Source: Aneurinibacillus thermoaerophilus (GTDB lineage Bacteria > Bacillota > Bacilli > Aneurinibacillales > Aneurinibacillaceae). From it: 55,258 nucleotides of DNA. Under the pieces are notes generated by a model, which made no database searches, was not told the DNA's origin, and was given only the letters and a program-made list of their open reading frames with translations. Positions 7,286-16,772 of the stretch are shown here, in pieces. The DNA is taken from NCBI RefSeq assembly GCF_900099925.1, contig NZ_FNDE01000021.1:1-55258 (forward strand). Reading direction: 5' to 3'. Positions within the stretch are counted from its first letter, which is position 1. Every line of letters starts with the position of its first letter. Made by a program: the position numbers and the translations under genes.

Positions 7286-8095
7286 ATGAACCTTTTGCGA
7301 CATGACTTTCAAGAAGAAATAAAAGAAATTTTGCGGCAGATTAAAGAAAATGCTGAGCAACGCATTCTCTACCAATACATTGATAATCCGCCCATTTCGC
7401 AGCTCCGCGTATGCCTGCTGTATCTTTTTTTACGGCAGTGCGGCGTGCGGGCGTCTGCCATTCGTAGGTATGTTGTTACGGCGATGCTGATTCAACTCGG
7501 GCTGGACAGTCACGAACAGGTAAGCCTTGAGAAGGAAGATACGCCGTTGGGGGTACGGACGCGTCAGCTAACCGTGCTTGCCGGAGCTTATTTCAGCAGC
7601 CGCTATTATTATTTGCTTGCAGAAATGGAGGATGTACGTGCGATTGGTCAACTGGCGCGGAGTATTCAGGAGATCAACGAGTGGAAAATCAATCTGTACT
7701 GGGAAAATGGCTGGACAGCTGAGCAGTATTTACGGCGGAAAGTGGACATTGAATCATCACTGCTTAAATCTTTTGGAAAAGCATACGGCGGGGAGAAAGC
7801 AGACGTATGGGTGAACATTTTTTCACAGATGATTTTAGTAGAGCAATTGCTCGGGGAGTATAAAGCCTGTCGTTGGGAAGAAGGGGCAGGGACGTATTTT
7901 CGGCTGTTGAGCAAGGAAGAGGGAACACACAATGCGTACCAATCTATGCTGCAGTATATTCACAAAGCGTTGCACCAATGCCGCAAACTCAGCGCACTTT
8001 TGGATGATGAGGAAGGACGCGTCGAGCTGAAGCATCTTATCGATCGGTGCGTCGAAGAATTGGACAACCAGAAAGTAAGGGCAGAGGAGATGTAA
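7286..8095 (+). CDS. hepS: Heptaprenyl diphosphate synthase component I
   Basis: HepS is the small, non-catalytic-looking subunit that pairs with HepT to make the C35 side chain of menaquinone-7. The 269-residue, mostly helical protein carries family features such as NPPISQLRVCLLYLFLR near the N-terminus and MILVEQLLGEYKACRWE in the middle. The frame opens with TTG at 7268, but ATG 7286 has a GGGGGA ribosome site at proper distance. It is first in an operon of six with menG and hepT, the standard hepS-menG-hepT locus expanded here by futalosine-pathway genes. Confidence 0.88.
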   Translation: MNLLRHDFQEEIKEILRQIKENAEQRILYQYIDNPPISQLRVCLLYLFLRQCGVRASAIRRYVVTAMLIQLGLDSHEQVSLEKEDTPLGVRTRQLTVLAGAYFSSRYYYLLAEMEDVRAIGQLARSIQEINEWKINLYWENGWTAEQYLRRKVDIESSLLKSFGKAYGGEKADVWVNIFSQMILVEQLLGEYKACRWEEGAGTYFRLLSKEEGTHNAYQSMLQYIHKALHQCRKLSALLDDEEGRVELKHLIDRCVEELDNQKVRAEEM

Positions 8096-8097
8096 CC

Positions 8098-8832
8098 ATG
8101 CGCGAAAAATTGCAGGGGGAAGAGAAAGCGGAGTATGTTCGCTCAGTGTTCGAATCGATCGCCAAAGAATACGACCGGATGAACTCTGTGATCAGCTTCG
8201 GGCGCCACGTTGCTTGGCGCGAGTACACGAATAAGCGGATGGGTGTGCGCCCGGGGCAGAGCGCCATTGATTTATGCTGCGGTACATGCGATTGGACCAT
8301 TAGTCTCGCGGAAGCAGTCGGCCCAACAGGAACAGTGGTCGGCCTTGACTTTAGTCAGAATATGCTTGATGTCGGAGCGGAAAAAATTCGTGCCAAAGGT
8401 CTAAAACAAATTACGTTGGTTAACGGCGACGCAATGTGTATTCCGTATCCGGATCATTCATTCGATTATGCGACGATCGGATTCGCGTTGCGTAACGTTC
8501 CTGATTACAAGCAGGTTCTCCGCGAAATGATGCGGGTGGTCAAGCCTGGGGGACAGGTAGTTTCGCTTGAAGTGAGCAAGCCGCCGTTCATTCCTTATCG
8601 TAAGCTGTTCTTTTTTTATTTTTATAATATCTTGCCGCTCATTGCTCGGTTTGTAGTGGGCAAGTATGAAGAATACAGCTGGCTGCCGCAGTCGCTGACT
8701 AACTTTCCTGACAGCAAAGAGCTTGCAGACACATTCCGGGAGATCGGGCTGGAAAACGTACAGACCAAACTGTTCGTTGGCGGGGTTTCCGCGCTGCATA
8801 TCGGATACAAAAAGCAGGTGGATAAGCCATGA
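8098..8832 (+). CDS. menG: Demethylmenaquinone methyltransferase
   Basis: It methylates demethylmenaquinone with S-adenosylmethionine in the last step of menaquinone synthesis. The 244-residue UbiE/MenG-type protein has the N-terminal VRSVFESIAKEYDRMN signature, SAM motif I in IDLCCGTCDW, GDAMCIPYP, and GFALRNVPD. It begins 2 nt after the hepS stop with an AGAGGAG ribosome site. It overlaps the next gene by 4 nt (ATGA), which indicates translational coupling. Both the classical and futalosine routes use this step. Confidence 0.95.
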   Translation: MREKLQGEEKAEYVRSVFESIAKEYDRMNSVISFGRHVAWREYTNKRMGVRPGQSAIDLCCGTCDWTISLAEAVGPTGTVVGLDFSQNMLDVGAEKIRAKGLKQITLVNGDAMCIPYPDHSFDYATIGFALRNVPDYKQVLREMMRVVKPGGQVVSLEVSKPPFIPYRKLFFFYFYNILPLIARFVVGKYEEYSWLPQSLTNFPDSKELADTFREIGLENVQTKLFVGGVSALHIGYKKQVDKP

Positions 8833-9692
8833 GAAAACTGAAGATTATTCTGGAAATGATTAAGTTTGAACATACGGTTTTCGCGCTTCCGTTTGCGTTT
8901 ATGGGTGCGATCCTTGGCAGCTTTATCGTAAACGGTACGTGGCCGACGTGGTGGCAGATTTTCTGGATTATTGTGGCGATGGTGGGCGCGCGCAGCGCGG
9001 CGATGGCGCTGAACCGTTTGATCGACCGTCATATTGATGCCGAAAATCCAAGAACAGCGATGCGGGCGATCCCAGCAGGACTGATAAAAGAAAAAGAAGT
9101 TGTGCTTTTTATCCTCGGTTCATTTATTTTGCTGTTTATTGCCGCGTTTCAGCTGAATATGCTCGCAGTGAAACTGTTGCCGATCGCCGTCTTTTTTCTG
9201 GTGTTTTATTCGTACACAAAGCGCTTTACATGGGCATGTCATCTCGTGCTTGGCATCGCCATCGGCCTTGCGCCGCTTGGCGGATGGGTAGCGACGACAG
9301 GACAGGTAGACTGGATGGGCATGCTGCTGTTTGTATCTGTCGCGCTTTGGACGGCCGGATTTGATGTGATTTATGCTTGCCAGGACGCCGATTTTGATAG
9401 AAAGCGCGGCTTGTATTCCATTCCGAGTTATTTTGGCATCTCTAAAGCGTTGAAACTTGCACGCCTGTTTCATCTGATTACGATGGCCGGATTTGTCGTG
9501 CTTTATTTTATTACCAGTTTGCACATATGGTTTGCGGTCGGCATTATCATTGCGGCGCTTATTCTTATTTATGAACACCGCCTAGTGTCGCCGAATGATC
9601 TGTCCAAGCTAAATACAGCTTTCTTCACGATGAATGGAATTTTGAGCGTGGTCGTATTTTCTTTCACGCTGCTGGACTTGGTGATGAGATGA
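8829..9692 (+). CDS. mqnP: UbiA-family prenyltransferase of the futalosine menaquinone pathway
   Basis: This integral membrane enzyme attaches the polyprenyl chain to the aromatic head group. The 287-residue protein has about eight hydrophobic segments and two Asp-rich motifs: NRLIDRHID (first Mg-prenyl-PP site) and the DADFD of CQDADFDRKRGLYS (second). Because ubiX and mqnA follow immediately, it most likely acts on 1,4-dihydroxy-6-naphthoate (MqnP) rather than in the classical MenA step. That substrate assignment is from context. Overlaps of 4 nt at both ends tie it tightly into the operon. Confidence 0.85.
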   Translation: MRKLKIILEMIKFEHTVFALPFAFMGAILGSFIVNGTWPTWWQIFWIIVAMVGARSAAMALNRLIDRHIDAENPRTAMRAIPAGLIKEKEVVLFILGSFILLFIAAFQLNMLAVKLLPIAVFFLVFYSYTKRFTWACHLVLGIAIGLAPLGGWVATTGQVDWMGMLLFVSVALWTAGFDVIYACQDADFDRKRGLYSIPSYFGISKALKLARLFHLITMAGFVVLYFITSLHIWFAVGIIIAALILIYEHRLVSPNDLSKLNTAFFTMNGILSVVVFSFTLLDLVMR

Positions 9693-10279
9693 GAAAAATT
9701 GTTGTTGTCGGAATTACCGGCGCGAGCGGCGCGGTGTACGGAGTGCGACTTGTACAGCAGCTGCTTGACGCTGATTGTAAAGTACACTTGATTGTAACGG
9801 AAGCTGGCTGGCAAGTGTTCCGGGAAGAATTGGACTGGGATACGAGCGATCGGGAGGCGGTGATTCGGAAGTATTTTTCACACGGGCAAGGAGAGCTTTA
9901 TTACCATACGTTGCGCGATTTCACGGCGCCTGTAGCGAGCGGTTCGTATCTTAGTGACGCCATGGTGATTATTCCTTGTTCAATGGGAACGTTGTCTGGT
10001 ATCGCGCACGGTGCATCTGGCAATTTGCTAGAGCGCACCGCGGATGTGATGCTTAAAGAGGGGAGAAAGCTGGTAGTAGTGCCGCGCGAAACGCCGCTTA
10101 ACGTTATTCAATTGGAGAATATGACGAAGTTGGCGCGGGCTGGAGCGCGCATTGTACCTGCCATGCCCGGGTATTATCACAAGCCGAAAACAATGGATGA
10201 TCTGATCGACTTCGTGGTGGGAAAAGTATTGGACACTCTAGATGTGCCGCACCAATTATTCCGCCGTTGGGGAGAGTGA
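9689..10279 (+). CDS. ubiX: UbiX-family flavin prenyltransferase
   Basis: UbiX makes prenylated FMN, the cofactor of UbiD-type decarboxylases. The 196-residue protein has the flavoprotein signature GITGASGAVYGVRL at the N-terminus, IIPCSMGTLSGIAHG, and VPRETPLNVIQLENM with the conserved Arg-Glu-Thr-Pro-Leu. In futalosine-type menaquinone synthesis a UbiD/UbiX pair performs the late decarboxylation. No ubiD homologue is in this window. Its place between mqnP and mqnA supports a menaquinone role. Confidence 0.93.
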   Translation: MRKIVVVGITGASGAVYGVRLVQQLLDADCKVHLIVTEAGWQVFREELDWDTSDREAVIRKYFSHGQGELYYHTLRDFTAPVASGSYLSDAMVIIPCSMGTLSGIAHGASGNLLERTADVMLKEGRKLVVVPRETPLNVIQLENMTKLARAGARIVPAMPGYYHKPKTMDDLIDFVVGKVLDTLDVPHQLFRRWGE

Positions 10280-10283
10280 GACT

Positions 10284-11135
10284 ATGTCTTCAATAAAAAT
10301 TGGCAAAATCACATTCAGTAATATTATGCCTATTTATCACTTTTTTCGTATGGATCAATTTGATGAGCATCAAGTAGAATTTATTTCCCAGGTGCCAACG
10401 CAGCTGAATCGCGGCATGGCTGAGGGCACGATTGATATGGGACCGATTTCGTCGTTTGAATACGGGCGGAACTATAAGGAGTATGAGGTATTGCCCGGTT
10501 TGTCTATCAGTTCGCTCGGCAAGGTACGTTCTATTTTTCTGTTTTCGCGTAAACCGATTGAAGAGTTGAAAGAAGCGAAAATTGCGCTAACGGACAAATC
10601 CGCTACATCTATCAATTTGCTTCGCATTATTATGGAGAAATTTTATCAAGCATCGCCAGCGTATGAGACGATGCCAGCCAATTTCGAGAAGATGATGGCG
10701 ACGGCAGATGCTGCATTGTTAATCGGGGATGATGCGCTGCTTGCTTCTTGGAACAATCACGGCTATTATATGTATGATCTTGGAGAGTTATGGTACCAGC
10801 ATACAGGGCTTTGGATGGTGTTTGCTGTTTGGGCGGTGCGCCGCGAGGTTACGCGCGGCAAGCCTGAACTTTTGCGCAGTATTCATAACGAGTTTTTACA
10901 TAGCAAAAAGAAAGGTCTCGCAGAATTGGATGCTGTGGTAGCGCAGGCCAAAAAAGAGTTCGGTGCCACGGCGGAGTTCTGGAAAGTATATTATACGGGG
11001 CTGTCGTATGACTTTACCTTGGAACACAAGAAAGGGTTGGAATATTATTATGCGTGCGCGGCGGACCTCGGACTTTTGAAAGAACCCGCTAAAGTAGATG
11101 TTTGGAACACCGATTCCAATAAGTCGGCTGTGTAG
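10284..11135 (+). CDS. mqnA: Chorismate dehydratase, first futalosine-pathway enzyme
   Basis: MqnA converts chorismate to 3-enolpyruvoyl-benzoate, the entry to menaquinone synthesis by futalosine. The 283-residue protein has a periplasmic-binding-like fold, with GKITFSNIMPIYHFF at the start, the RGMAEGTIDMGPISSFEY segment, and LTDKSATSINLLRI. The longer frame begins at 10242 inside ubiX. ATG 10284 has GGGGAGAG upstream and was preferred. Its presence argues that this organism uses the futalosine rather than the MenFDHCEB route, since no men genes other than menG are seen. Confidence 0.92.
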   Translation: MSSIKIGKITFSNIMPIYHFFRMDQFDEHQVEFISQVPTQLNRGMAEGTIDMGPISSFEYGRNYKEYEVLPGLSISSLGKVRSIFLFSRKPIEELKEAKIALTDKSATSINLLRIIMEKFYQASPAYETMPANFEKMMATADAALLIGDDALLASWNNHGYYMYDLGELWYQHTGLWMVFAVWAVRREVTRGKPELLRSIHNEFLHSKKKGLAELDAVVAQAKKEFGATAEFWKVYYTGLSYDFTLEHKKGLEYYYACAADLGLLKEPAKVDVWNTDSNKSAV

Positions 11136-11170
11136 GATAAGGAAGAGAAGAACCAGTTGGGTGGAGCGTA

Positions 11171-12124
11171 ATGAAACTAACGGATATTTTTTGGCCTTTT
11201 CGGTCGGACATGGATTATATTGAACGCGAGCTGGATCGGGCGATTGATACGAAAGAGCCTGTGCTCCAGAAAACTTCTAGCCATTTGCTCAAAGCGGGAG
11301 GGAAACGTATCCGCCCTGTCTTTGTGCTGCTAGGGGGGAAATTTGGCAACTATGATATTGAGCGACTGAAACATGTAGCCGTGTCGCTCGAATTGATTCA
11401 TATGGCGTCGCTCGTACATGATGATGTGATTGACGATGCCGAACTTCGACGCGGTAAAATGACGGTTAAGTCCAAATGGGACAACCGAATTGCGATGTAC
11501 ACAGGCGATTATATTTTCGCTCGCGCGCTTATGATTGCGACCGAGTTGTCCAATCCGCAAATTCATAAAATTTTGTCGCGTGCTATCGTTGATTTGTGTA
11601 CCGGGGAAATTGAACAAATCCGCGATTTGCATAACTGGAATCAAAGTTTGCGCAACTATTTGCGTCGGATTAAGAGGAAAACAGCGTTGCTTATTGCTAT
11701 AAGTTGTCAGCTAGGCGCGCTGGCGGCGGATGCGACGCCCGATGTGGTACACCGTCTTTATGTTTATGGCTATAACGTAGGAATGGCTTTTCAAATTACC
11801 GATGATATTCTCGATTTCATCGGTGATGAAAAGAAACTTGGCAAGCCGGCGGGCAGCGATTTACGGCAAGGCAATATCACATTGCCGGCTCTATATATGT
11901 ACCATGTCAGTCCTGACGCTCGGTGCTTCCGTGAATTAGTAAAAGAAAACAGGGTAGATGAGATGATTCGGGTTATTCGGGAGAGCGAAGGAATTCAGGT
12001 AGCGCGCAGATTGGCGGAACGTTATCTGACACGGGCGGCTCAGGCATTGACTCCTTTACCAGATAATAAAAGCAAAGATGCGCTTTTAAAGATCGCGCGT
12101 TTTATCGGAGAGCGGCAATTTTAG
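11171..12124 (+). CDS. hepT: Heptaprenyl diphosphate synthase component II
   Basis: HepT is the catalytic subunit extending farnesyl diphosphate to heptaprenyl diphosphate. The 317-residue trans-prenyltransferase shows GGKRIRP, the first Asp-rich motif DDVID (within LVHDDVIDDAELRRG), and the second, DDILD, in QITDDILDFIGD. It is last in the hepS operon. A GTGGAG ribosome site lies just before ATG 11171. A clear terminator is not seen directly after it. Confidence 0.95.
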   Translation: MKLTDIFWPFRSDMDYIERELDRAIDTKEPVLQKTSSHLLKAGGKRIRPVFVLLGGKFGNYDIERLKHVAVSLELIHMASLVHDDVIDDAELRRGKMTVKSKWDNRIAMYTGDYIFARALMIATELSNPQIHKILSRAIVDLCTGEIEQIRDLHNWNQSLRNYLRRIKRKTALLIAISCQLGALAADATPDVVHRLYVYGYNVGMAFQITDDILDFIGDEKKLGKPAGSDLRQGNITLPALYMYHVSPDARCFRELVKENRVDEMIRVIRESEGIQVARRLAERYLTRAAQALTPLPDNKSKDALLKIARFIGERQF

Positions 12125-12181
12125 CATACGCATCGGGAAGCCTATTGCCTCGAAAACTCGCTTTTTTATAGAAAAGAACTT

Positions 12182-12199
12182 CCCACTTCTACGAGTGGG
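12182..12199. repeat. Short inverted repeat upstream of ndk
   Basis: CCCACT (12182-12187) and AGTGGG (12194-12199) pair around a 6-nt loop, followed by a G run. It resembles the small hairpins at ends of IS200/IS605-type elements but carries no T run. It may equally be part of the ndk leader. Confidence 0.3.
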
Positions 12200-12314
12200 G
12201 GGGAGAGGTTCATGCATAAGTTGAAAAGAGACCTTGAATTTGTTAAAATTCACGATGTGTATTTACACACTGTACATAACAAAAAATGATTTTGAAACAT
12301 GGAGGGTACAATAC

Positions 12315-12764
12315 ATGGCGAAACAACGTACTTTCATTATGGCAAAGCCTGATGCCGTGCAGCGCAACCTGATTGGCGAGATTATGCAACGGTTTGAACG
12401 CAAAGGATTTCATTTGATTGGCGCAAAATTAATGAACGTACCGCGTGAGTTGGCGGAAGAGCATTACGCCGAACACAAAGAAAAGCCGTTCTTTGGCGAA
12501 CTGGTTGACTTTATCACTTCCGGCGCCGTATTCGCGATGGTGTGGGAAGGTGAAAACGTCATCGCAACCGCACGCAACATGATGGGCAAGACAAACCCTG
12601 CTGAAGCCGCTCCTGGCACGATTCGTGGCGATTTCGGCATCAGCATGGGCATGAACATCATTCACGGTTCCGATGCACCGGAAACGGCAGAACGTGAAAT
12701 CAAGCTTTGGTTCAAAGAAGACGAACTGCACGTATACGAAAAAACAATTAACAAATGGATTTAA
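12315..12764 (+). CDS. ndk: Nucleoside diphosphate kinase
   Basis: It transfers the gamma phosphate of NTPs to NDPs through a phospho-His intermediate. The 149-residue protein begins [14 protein letters not shown], and the catalytic His is in [13 protein letters not shown], as in all NDKs. The frame extends upstream to 12234, but ATG 12315 follows the ribosome site GGAGGG (12301-12306) and gives the standard N-terminus. The ndk-cheR-aroC order is as in B. subtilis. Confidence 0.98.
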   Translation: MAKQRTFIMAKPDAVQRNLIGEIMQRFERKGFHLIGAKLMNVPRELAEEHYAEHKEKPFFGELVDFITSGAVFAMVWEGENVIATARNMMGKTNPAEAAPGTIRGDFGISMGMNIIHGSDAPETAEREIKLWFKEDELHVYEKTINKWI

Positions 12765-12778
12765 GTTTGAAGAGAAGG

Positions 12779-12806
12779 GAGGCTTCTAGTAAGGAGCCTC
12801 TTTTTT
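12779..12806 (+). terminator. Intrinsic terminator after ndk
   Basis: GAGGCT (12779-12784) pairs with AGCCTC (12795-12800) and six T follow. It is the clear end of the ndk transcript. Confidence 0.88.
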
Positions 12807-12973
12807 CTGCTTCTCCGGTGCAGCCAGTCATCCATGTGAAAGATAAAAGCTCAAACGTGTTGCATCTCGAAAATCCGACAATGAAATGAAAAATAAGCAG
12901 GAAAAGATGAATAGGACGCGAATACTATTTCTATTGAAGACAATGTTGCAAGTAAGAGAAGGGGATAGGATAG

Positions 12974-13750
<777 letters not shown>

Positions 13751-13769
13751 AGCAAAGAAGAAGATGAGG

Positions 13770-13805
13770 GCCGCGTCCTGGACTATCACCCAGGTGCGGC
13801 GCTTT
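13770..13805 (+). terminator. Intrinsic terminator after cheR
   Basis: GCCGC..CCTGG (13770-13781) pairs imperfectly with CCAGG..GCGGC (13790-13800), followed by GC and five T. It sits 20 nt after the cheR stop and ends just before the aroC promoter. Confidence 0.8.
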
Positions 13806-13814
13806 TTCTGAATT

Positions 13815-13843
13815 TTGTCTAGGATTTTCCGGGCAGCTATACT
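13815..13843 (+). promoter_or_regulatory. Sigma-A promoter for the aro supraoperon
   Basis: TTGTCT (13815-13820), a 17-nt spacer and TATACT (13838-13843) fit sigma-A. A TATAAT at 13843-13848 overlaps but would give a 22-nt spacer. The predicted start is near 13850, about 33 nt before aroC. No TRAP-type triplet run is seen in this short leader. Confidence 0.7.
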
Positions 13844-13882
13844 ATAATAGCACTTAAAAATGAAAAAGGGTGGAGGAAGAAC

Positions 13883-15043
13883 ATGCGGTATCTTACAGCA
13901 GGAGAATCACATGGACCACAACTTACAGCAATCATCGAAGGAATACCCAGCAATTTGCCCCTTTCTATCGAAAAAATTAATGAGCAACTGTTGCGACGTA
14001 TGAAAGGATATGGCAGAGGCAGACGCATGCAAATCGAAAAAGATCAGGTGAAAATTGTCGGTGGGGTGCGCCACGGCAAAACGACCGGCGCACCGATTTG
14101 CCTTGTCGTAGAGAATAAAGACTGGACTCACTGGCAACAGATTATGAGCCCCACACCGGTGGAAGAAGGGGATGATAAGCGCCGCGTATCCCGTCCCCGT
14201 CCTGGCCATGCCGATTTAAACGGGGCGTTGAAATATAACCAGCGCGACATGCGCAACATTCTGGAACGTTCAAGCGCTCGCGAAACTGCGATTCGTGTGG
14301 CGGTAGGCGCAGTGGCACGACAATTATTAGAACAATTTGACATTAAAGTTGCCGGACATGTACTTCGCATCGGCGAAGTGGAAGCGGAGCGTGTCGATGT
14401 GAGTTTGGAAGAAATGATGCGGATTACGGAAGAGTCTCCTGTACGTTGCCTGGATAGCGAAGCGGCGCAAAAAATGATGGAGCGAATTGATAAGGCAAAA
14501 GCCGATGGCGATTCGCTTGGAGGTATCGTGGAAGTCATCGCGGAGGGCTTGCCGGTTGGATTGGGCAGCCATGTACAATGGGATCGCAAGCTGGACGGTC
14601 GCCTCGCGCAGGCGGTGATGAGCATTCAGGCGTTTAAAGGTGTGGAGATCGGTATCGGGTTTGAAGCAGCGACGCGGCCCGGTTCTCAGGTGCATGATGA
14701 AATCATTCTTGACGAGCAAGGGAACTACTCCCGCAAAACGAATCGTGCCGGCGGGCTGGAAGGCGGTATGACAACAGGGATGCCGGTCGTTGTGCGCGGT
14801 GTAATGAAGCCGATTCCGACGTTGTATAAGCCGCTGAACAGCGTTGACATTGACACCAAAGAGACATTTGCTGCAAGCATTGAACGTTCGGATAGTTGCG
14901 CCGTGCCGGCGGCCAGCGTCGTGGCAGAAGCGGTTGTGTGCTGGACGCTTGCTGATGCGCTCGTTGAGAAATTTGGTGGCGATTCGCTTGAAGAGATGAA
15001 GAAAAACTACGAGAGTTATCGAGAGCATGTAGAGAGGTTTTAG
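13883..15043 (+). CDS. aroC: Chorismate synthase
   Basis: It eliminates phosphate from EPSP to give chorismate, using reduced FMN. The 386-residue protein begins [13 protein letters not shown], a chorismate synthase signature, and carries [13 protein letters not shown] and RSSARETA. The length is typical of the Gram-positive enzyme (called AroF in B. subtilis). ATG 13883 has the ribosome site GGAGGAAG. It is the first gene of the supraoperon and is followed after 3 nt by aroB. Confidence 0.97.
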   Translation: MRYLTAGESHGPQLTAIIEGIPSNLPLSIEKINEQLLRRMKGYGRGRRMQIEKDQVKIVGGVRHGKTTGAPICLVVENKDWTHWQQIMSPTPVEEGDDKRRVSRPRPGHADLNGALKYNQRDMRNILERSSARETAIRVAVGAVARQLLEQFDIKVAGHVLRIGEVEAERVDVSLEEMMRITEESPVRCLDSEAAQKMMERIDKAKADGDSLGGIVEVIAEGLPVGLGSHVQWDRKLDGRLAQAVMSIQAFKGVEIGIGFEAATRPGSQVHDEIILDEQGNYSRKTNRAGGLEGGMTTGMPVVVRGVMKPIPTLYKPLNSVDIDTKETFAASIERSDSCAVPAASVVAEAVVCWTLADALVEKFGGDSLEEMKKNYESYREHVERF

Positions 15044-15046
15044 ACA

Positions 15047-16147
15047 ATGAAGAGATTACAGGTGGAGCTGGGGGAGCGTTCGTATCCGATTTGGATTGGG
15101 CCTGGGGCGCTTGGAAGGCTGCCCGGCTTGCTTGAAGAAGCCGGGATCGATACCGGACGCAAACTGTTTATTGTAACGGACGAGCATGTGGCATCGTTAT
15201 ATCTTGAAAAGACAACAACCATTTTACGTGATGCTGGATATGCTGTATCTCATTTTGTAGTTGTGGCAGGAGAGAAAGCGAAAAGCCTTGCGGTGTACGA
15301 ACAAATCATTACCGCAGCGCTTAAAGCGGGCCTTGACCGGAAATCGGCGTTTCTTGCGCTTGGAGGCGGCGTGGTTGGTGATCTGGCAGGTTTTGTGGCT
15401 GCTACCTATATGCGCGGCGTCGCGTTCGTGCAAATCCCGACGACGCTTCTGGCTCATGATAGCAGTGTTGGGGGCAAAGTGGCAGTGAACCATCCGCTCG
15501 GCAAAAATATTATCGGCGCATTTCACCAGCCGAAGCTTGTCGCGTATGACACGGAACTGCTCAAAACGCTTCCGCCGCGCGAAGTGGCAGCGGGATTTGC
15601 CGAAGTTATTAAGCATGGAATGATTTGGGACGAAACGTTCGTGACATGGCTGGAAGAAAACGCGGAAGGTTTGCAGCGCTTTGACCATACGCTATTGCAA
15701 GAAGCGCTTTTGCGCGCCTGTAGCGTAAAAGTGGCGGTCGTCTCGCAAGATGAGCGCGAGCAGGGACTGCGCGCCATTTTAAATCTTGGCCATACGTTTG
15801 GTCACGCGTTTGAAGCGTTGTGCGGCTATGAGAAGCTAAATCATGGCGAAGCGGTTGCGATCGGCATGGTTGCTGCCGCCATGCTTTCGGAGAAAATGGG
15901 GATCGCGCACGATGTAAGCAAACGAACGCGGCGCGTTCTTATGAAGTATCGCTTGCCTGTTTCCCTTATGCTCCCGCTTAAAGCGGATGATGTTATCGCA
16001 GCGATGCGGCGCGACAAAAAAGGGGAAGGCGGCAAACTTGTGTTTGTACTACCGACTGCAATCGGAAAAGTGGAAATTAAAAAAGATGTAGCAGAAGAGC
16101 AGGTGCGTGAAGTATTGCGTGCTTTGCAGGAAGGAGGGGAGTCGTAG
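15047..16147 (+). CDS. aroB: 3-dehydroquinate synthase
   Basis: It cyclises DAHP to 3-dehydroquinate, the second shikimate step, with NAD and a divalent metal. The 366-residue protein shows GGGVVGDLAGFVAATYMRG (NAD-binding), AHDSSVGGKVAVNH, and the metal ligands in FAEVIKHG, NLGHTFGHAFE and LNHGEAVAIG. It starts 3 nt after aroC and shares one base with the start codon of aroH. Confidence 0.97.
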   Translation: MKRLQVELGERSYPIWIGPGALGRLPGLLEEAGIDTGRKLFIVTDEHVASLYLEKTTTILRDAGYAVSHFVVVAGEKAKSLAVYEQIITAALKAGLDRKSAFLALGGGVVGDLAGFVAATYMRGVAFVQIPTTLLAHDSSVGGKVAVNHPLGKNIIGAFHQPKLVAYDTELLKTLPPREVAAGFAEVIKHGMIWDETFVTWLEENAEGLQRFDHTLLQEALLRACSVKVAVVSQDEREQGLRAILNLGHTFGHAFEALCGYEKLNHGEAVAIGMVAAAMLSEKMGIAHDVSKRTRRVLMKYRLPVSLMLPLKADDVIAAMRRDKKGEGGKLVFVLPTAIGKVEIKKDVAEEQVREVLRALQEGGES

Positions 16148-16521
16148 TGACGGTTCGGGGAATTCGCGGGGCCATTACCGTTGCTGCCAATGAAGAGACG
16201 GCCATTCTGGAAGCGACCGAGCGGCTTATGCGCAACATGATTGAAGCAAACGGGATAAACACGGAGGATATAGCGAGCGTCATAATTACGGTAACGCGCG
16301 ATTTGGACGCGGCGTTTCCGGCGCGTGGTGTGCGGGCGATTCCGGGATTTGATTTAGTACCGCTCATGTGTTCTAACGAAATTCCGGTGCCGGGCAGCCT
16401 GGAGAAATGCATTCGTATTATGATGCTTGTCAACACAGAGAAATCGCTTCGCGAAATCCGGCATATATTCCTGGAAGGGGCAGTTGTGCTACGTCCAGAT
16501 TTGAGTTCACGGCTTACATAA
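16147..16521 (+). CDS. aroH: Monofunctional chorismate mutase, AroH type
   Basis: It rearranges chorismate to prephenate for Tyr and Phe synthesis. The 124-residue protein belongs to the trimeric AroH class: it starts VRGIRGAITVAANEE and has FPARGVRAI with the active-site Arg. GTG 16147 overlaps the aroB stop by one base, with a GGAGGGGAG ribosome site in the end of aroB. A separate promoter and TRAP-controlled leader follow before trpE. Confidence 0.95.
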   Translation: MTVRGIRGAITVAANEETAILEATERLMRNMIEANGINTEDIASVIITVTRDLDAAFPARGVRAIPGFDLVPLMCSNEIPVPGSLEKCIRIMMLVNTEKSLREIRHIFLEGAVVLRPDLSSRLT

Positions 16522-16543
16522 CGTCGTTCTGCCAGAAGAATGG

Positions 16544-16572
16544 TTGACAGCGCATGAAAAAGCCGATATGCT
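16544..16572 (+). promoter_or_regulatory. Sigma-A promoter for the trp leader
   Basis: A perfect TTGACA (16544-16549) and TATGCT (16567-16572) are separated by 17 nt. The expected start near 16579 lies about 20 nt before the first TRAP triplet. It gives trpE its own promoter within the supraoperon, in addition to read-through from aroC. Confidence 0.7.
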
Positions 16573-16598
16573 GAAAATATCTGTAAGACAGAGGAAAC

Positions 16599-16656
16599 AA
16601 GCAGAGTGTAAGGATGAAGAAGAGCTTAGATTGAGTCTTAGAAGAGCGGAGCCTAG
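16599..16656 (+). promoter_or_regulatory. TRAP-binding leader with eleven triplets
   Basis: Eleven trinucleotides are spaced 2-3 nt apart across 16599-16656, matching the eleven subunits of TRAP. Five are GAG, three are TAG, and the three imperfect ones (AAG, AAG, GAA) are near the 5' end. The seven from 16622 to 16656 are all perfect. The last triplets overlap bases 16650-16657, which can pair with 16695-16702 of the terminator's left arm (seven of eight pairs, one G-U). That would be the antiterminator that bound TRAP blocks. The site identification is direct; the mechanism is inferred from B. subtilis. Confidence 0.88.
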
Positions 16657-16693
16657 GAAGAAAATCTGTCTGTATTTGAACGGAACAGACGAA

Positions 16694-16720
16694 CCCGGGG
16701 CTGTGCGGCCCCGGGTTTTT
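16694..16720 (+). terminator. trp attenuator terminator
   Basis: A perfect 8-bp G/C stem pairs CCCGGGGC (16694-16701) with GCCCCGGG (16708-16715), followed by five T. It lies between the TRAP site and trpE, so it should stop transcription when TRAP-tryptophan prevents the antiterminator from forming. Confidence 0.93.
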
Positions 16721-16772
16721 GTCCTTTCTTTTCTTCTTTGGCCCTCTTCCAAATATGAGGAGAGGTGAAAAC

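Noticed and set aside
14327-15028. A 233-residue minus-strand frame inside aroC, and similar long antisense frames in trpA/hisC (22311-23012) and aroC (14128-14625)
   Set aside because: They are mirror frames of strongly conserved genes, without ribosome sites or recognisable motifs.
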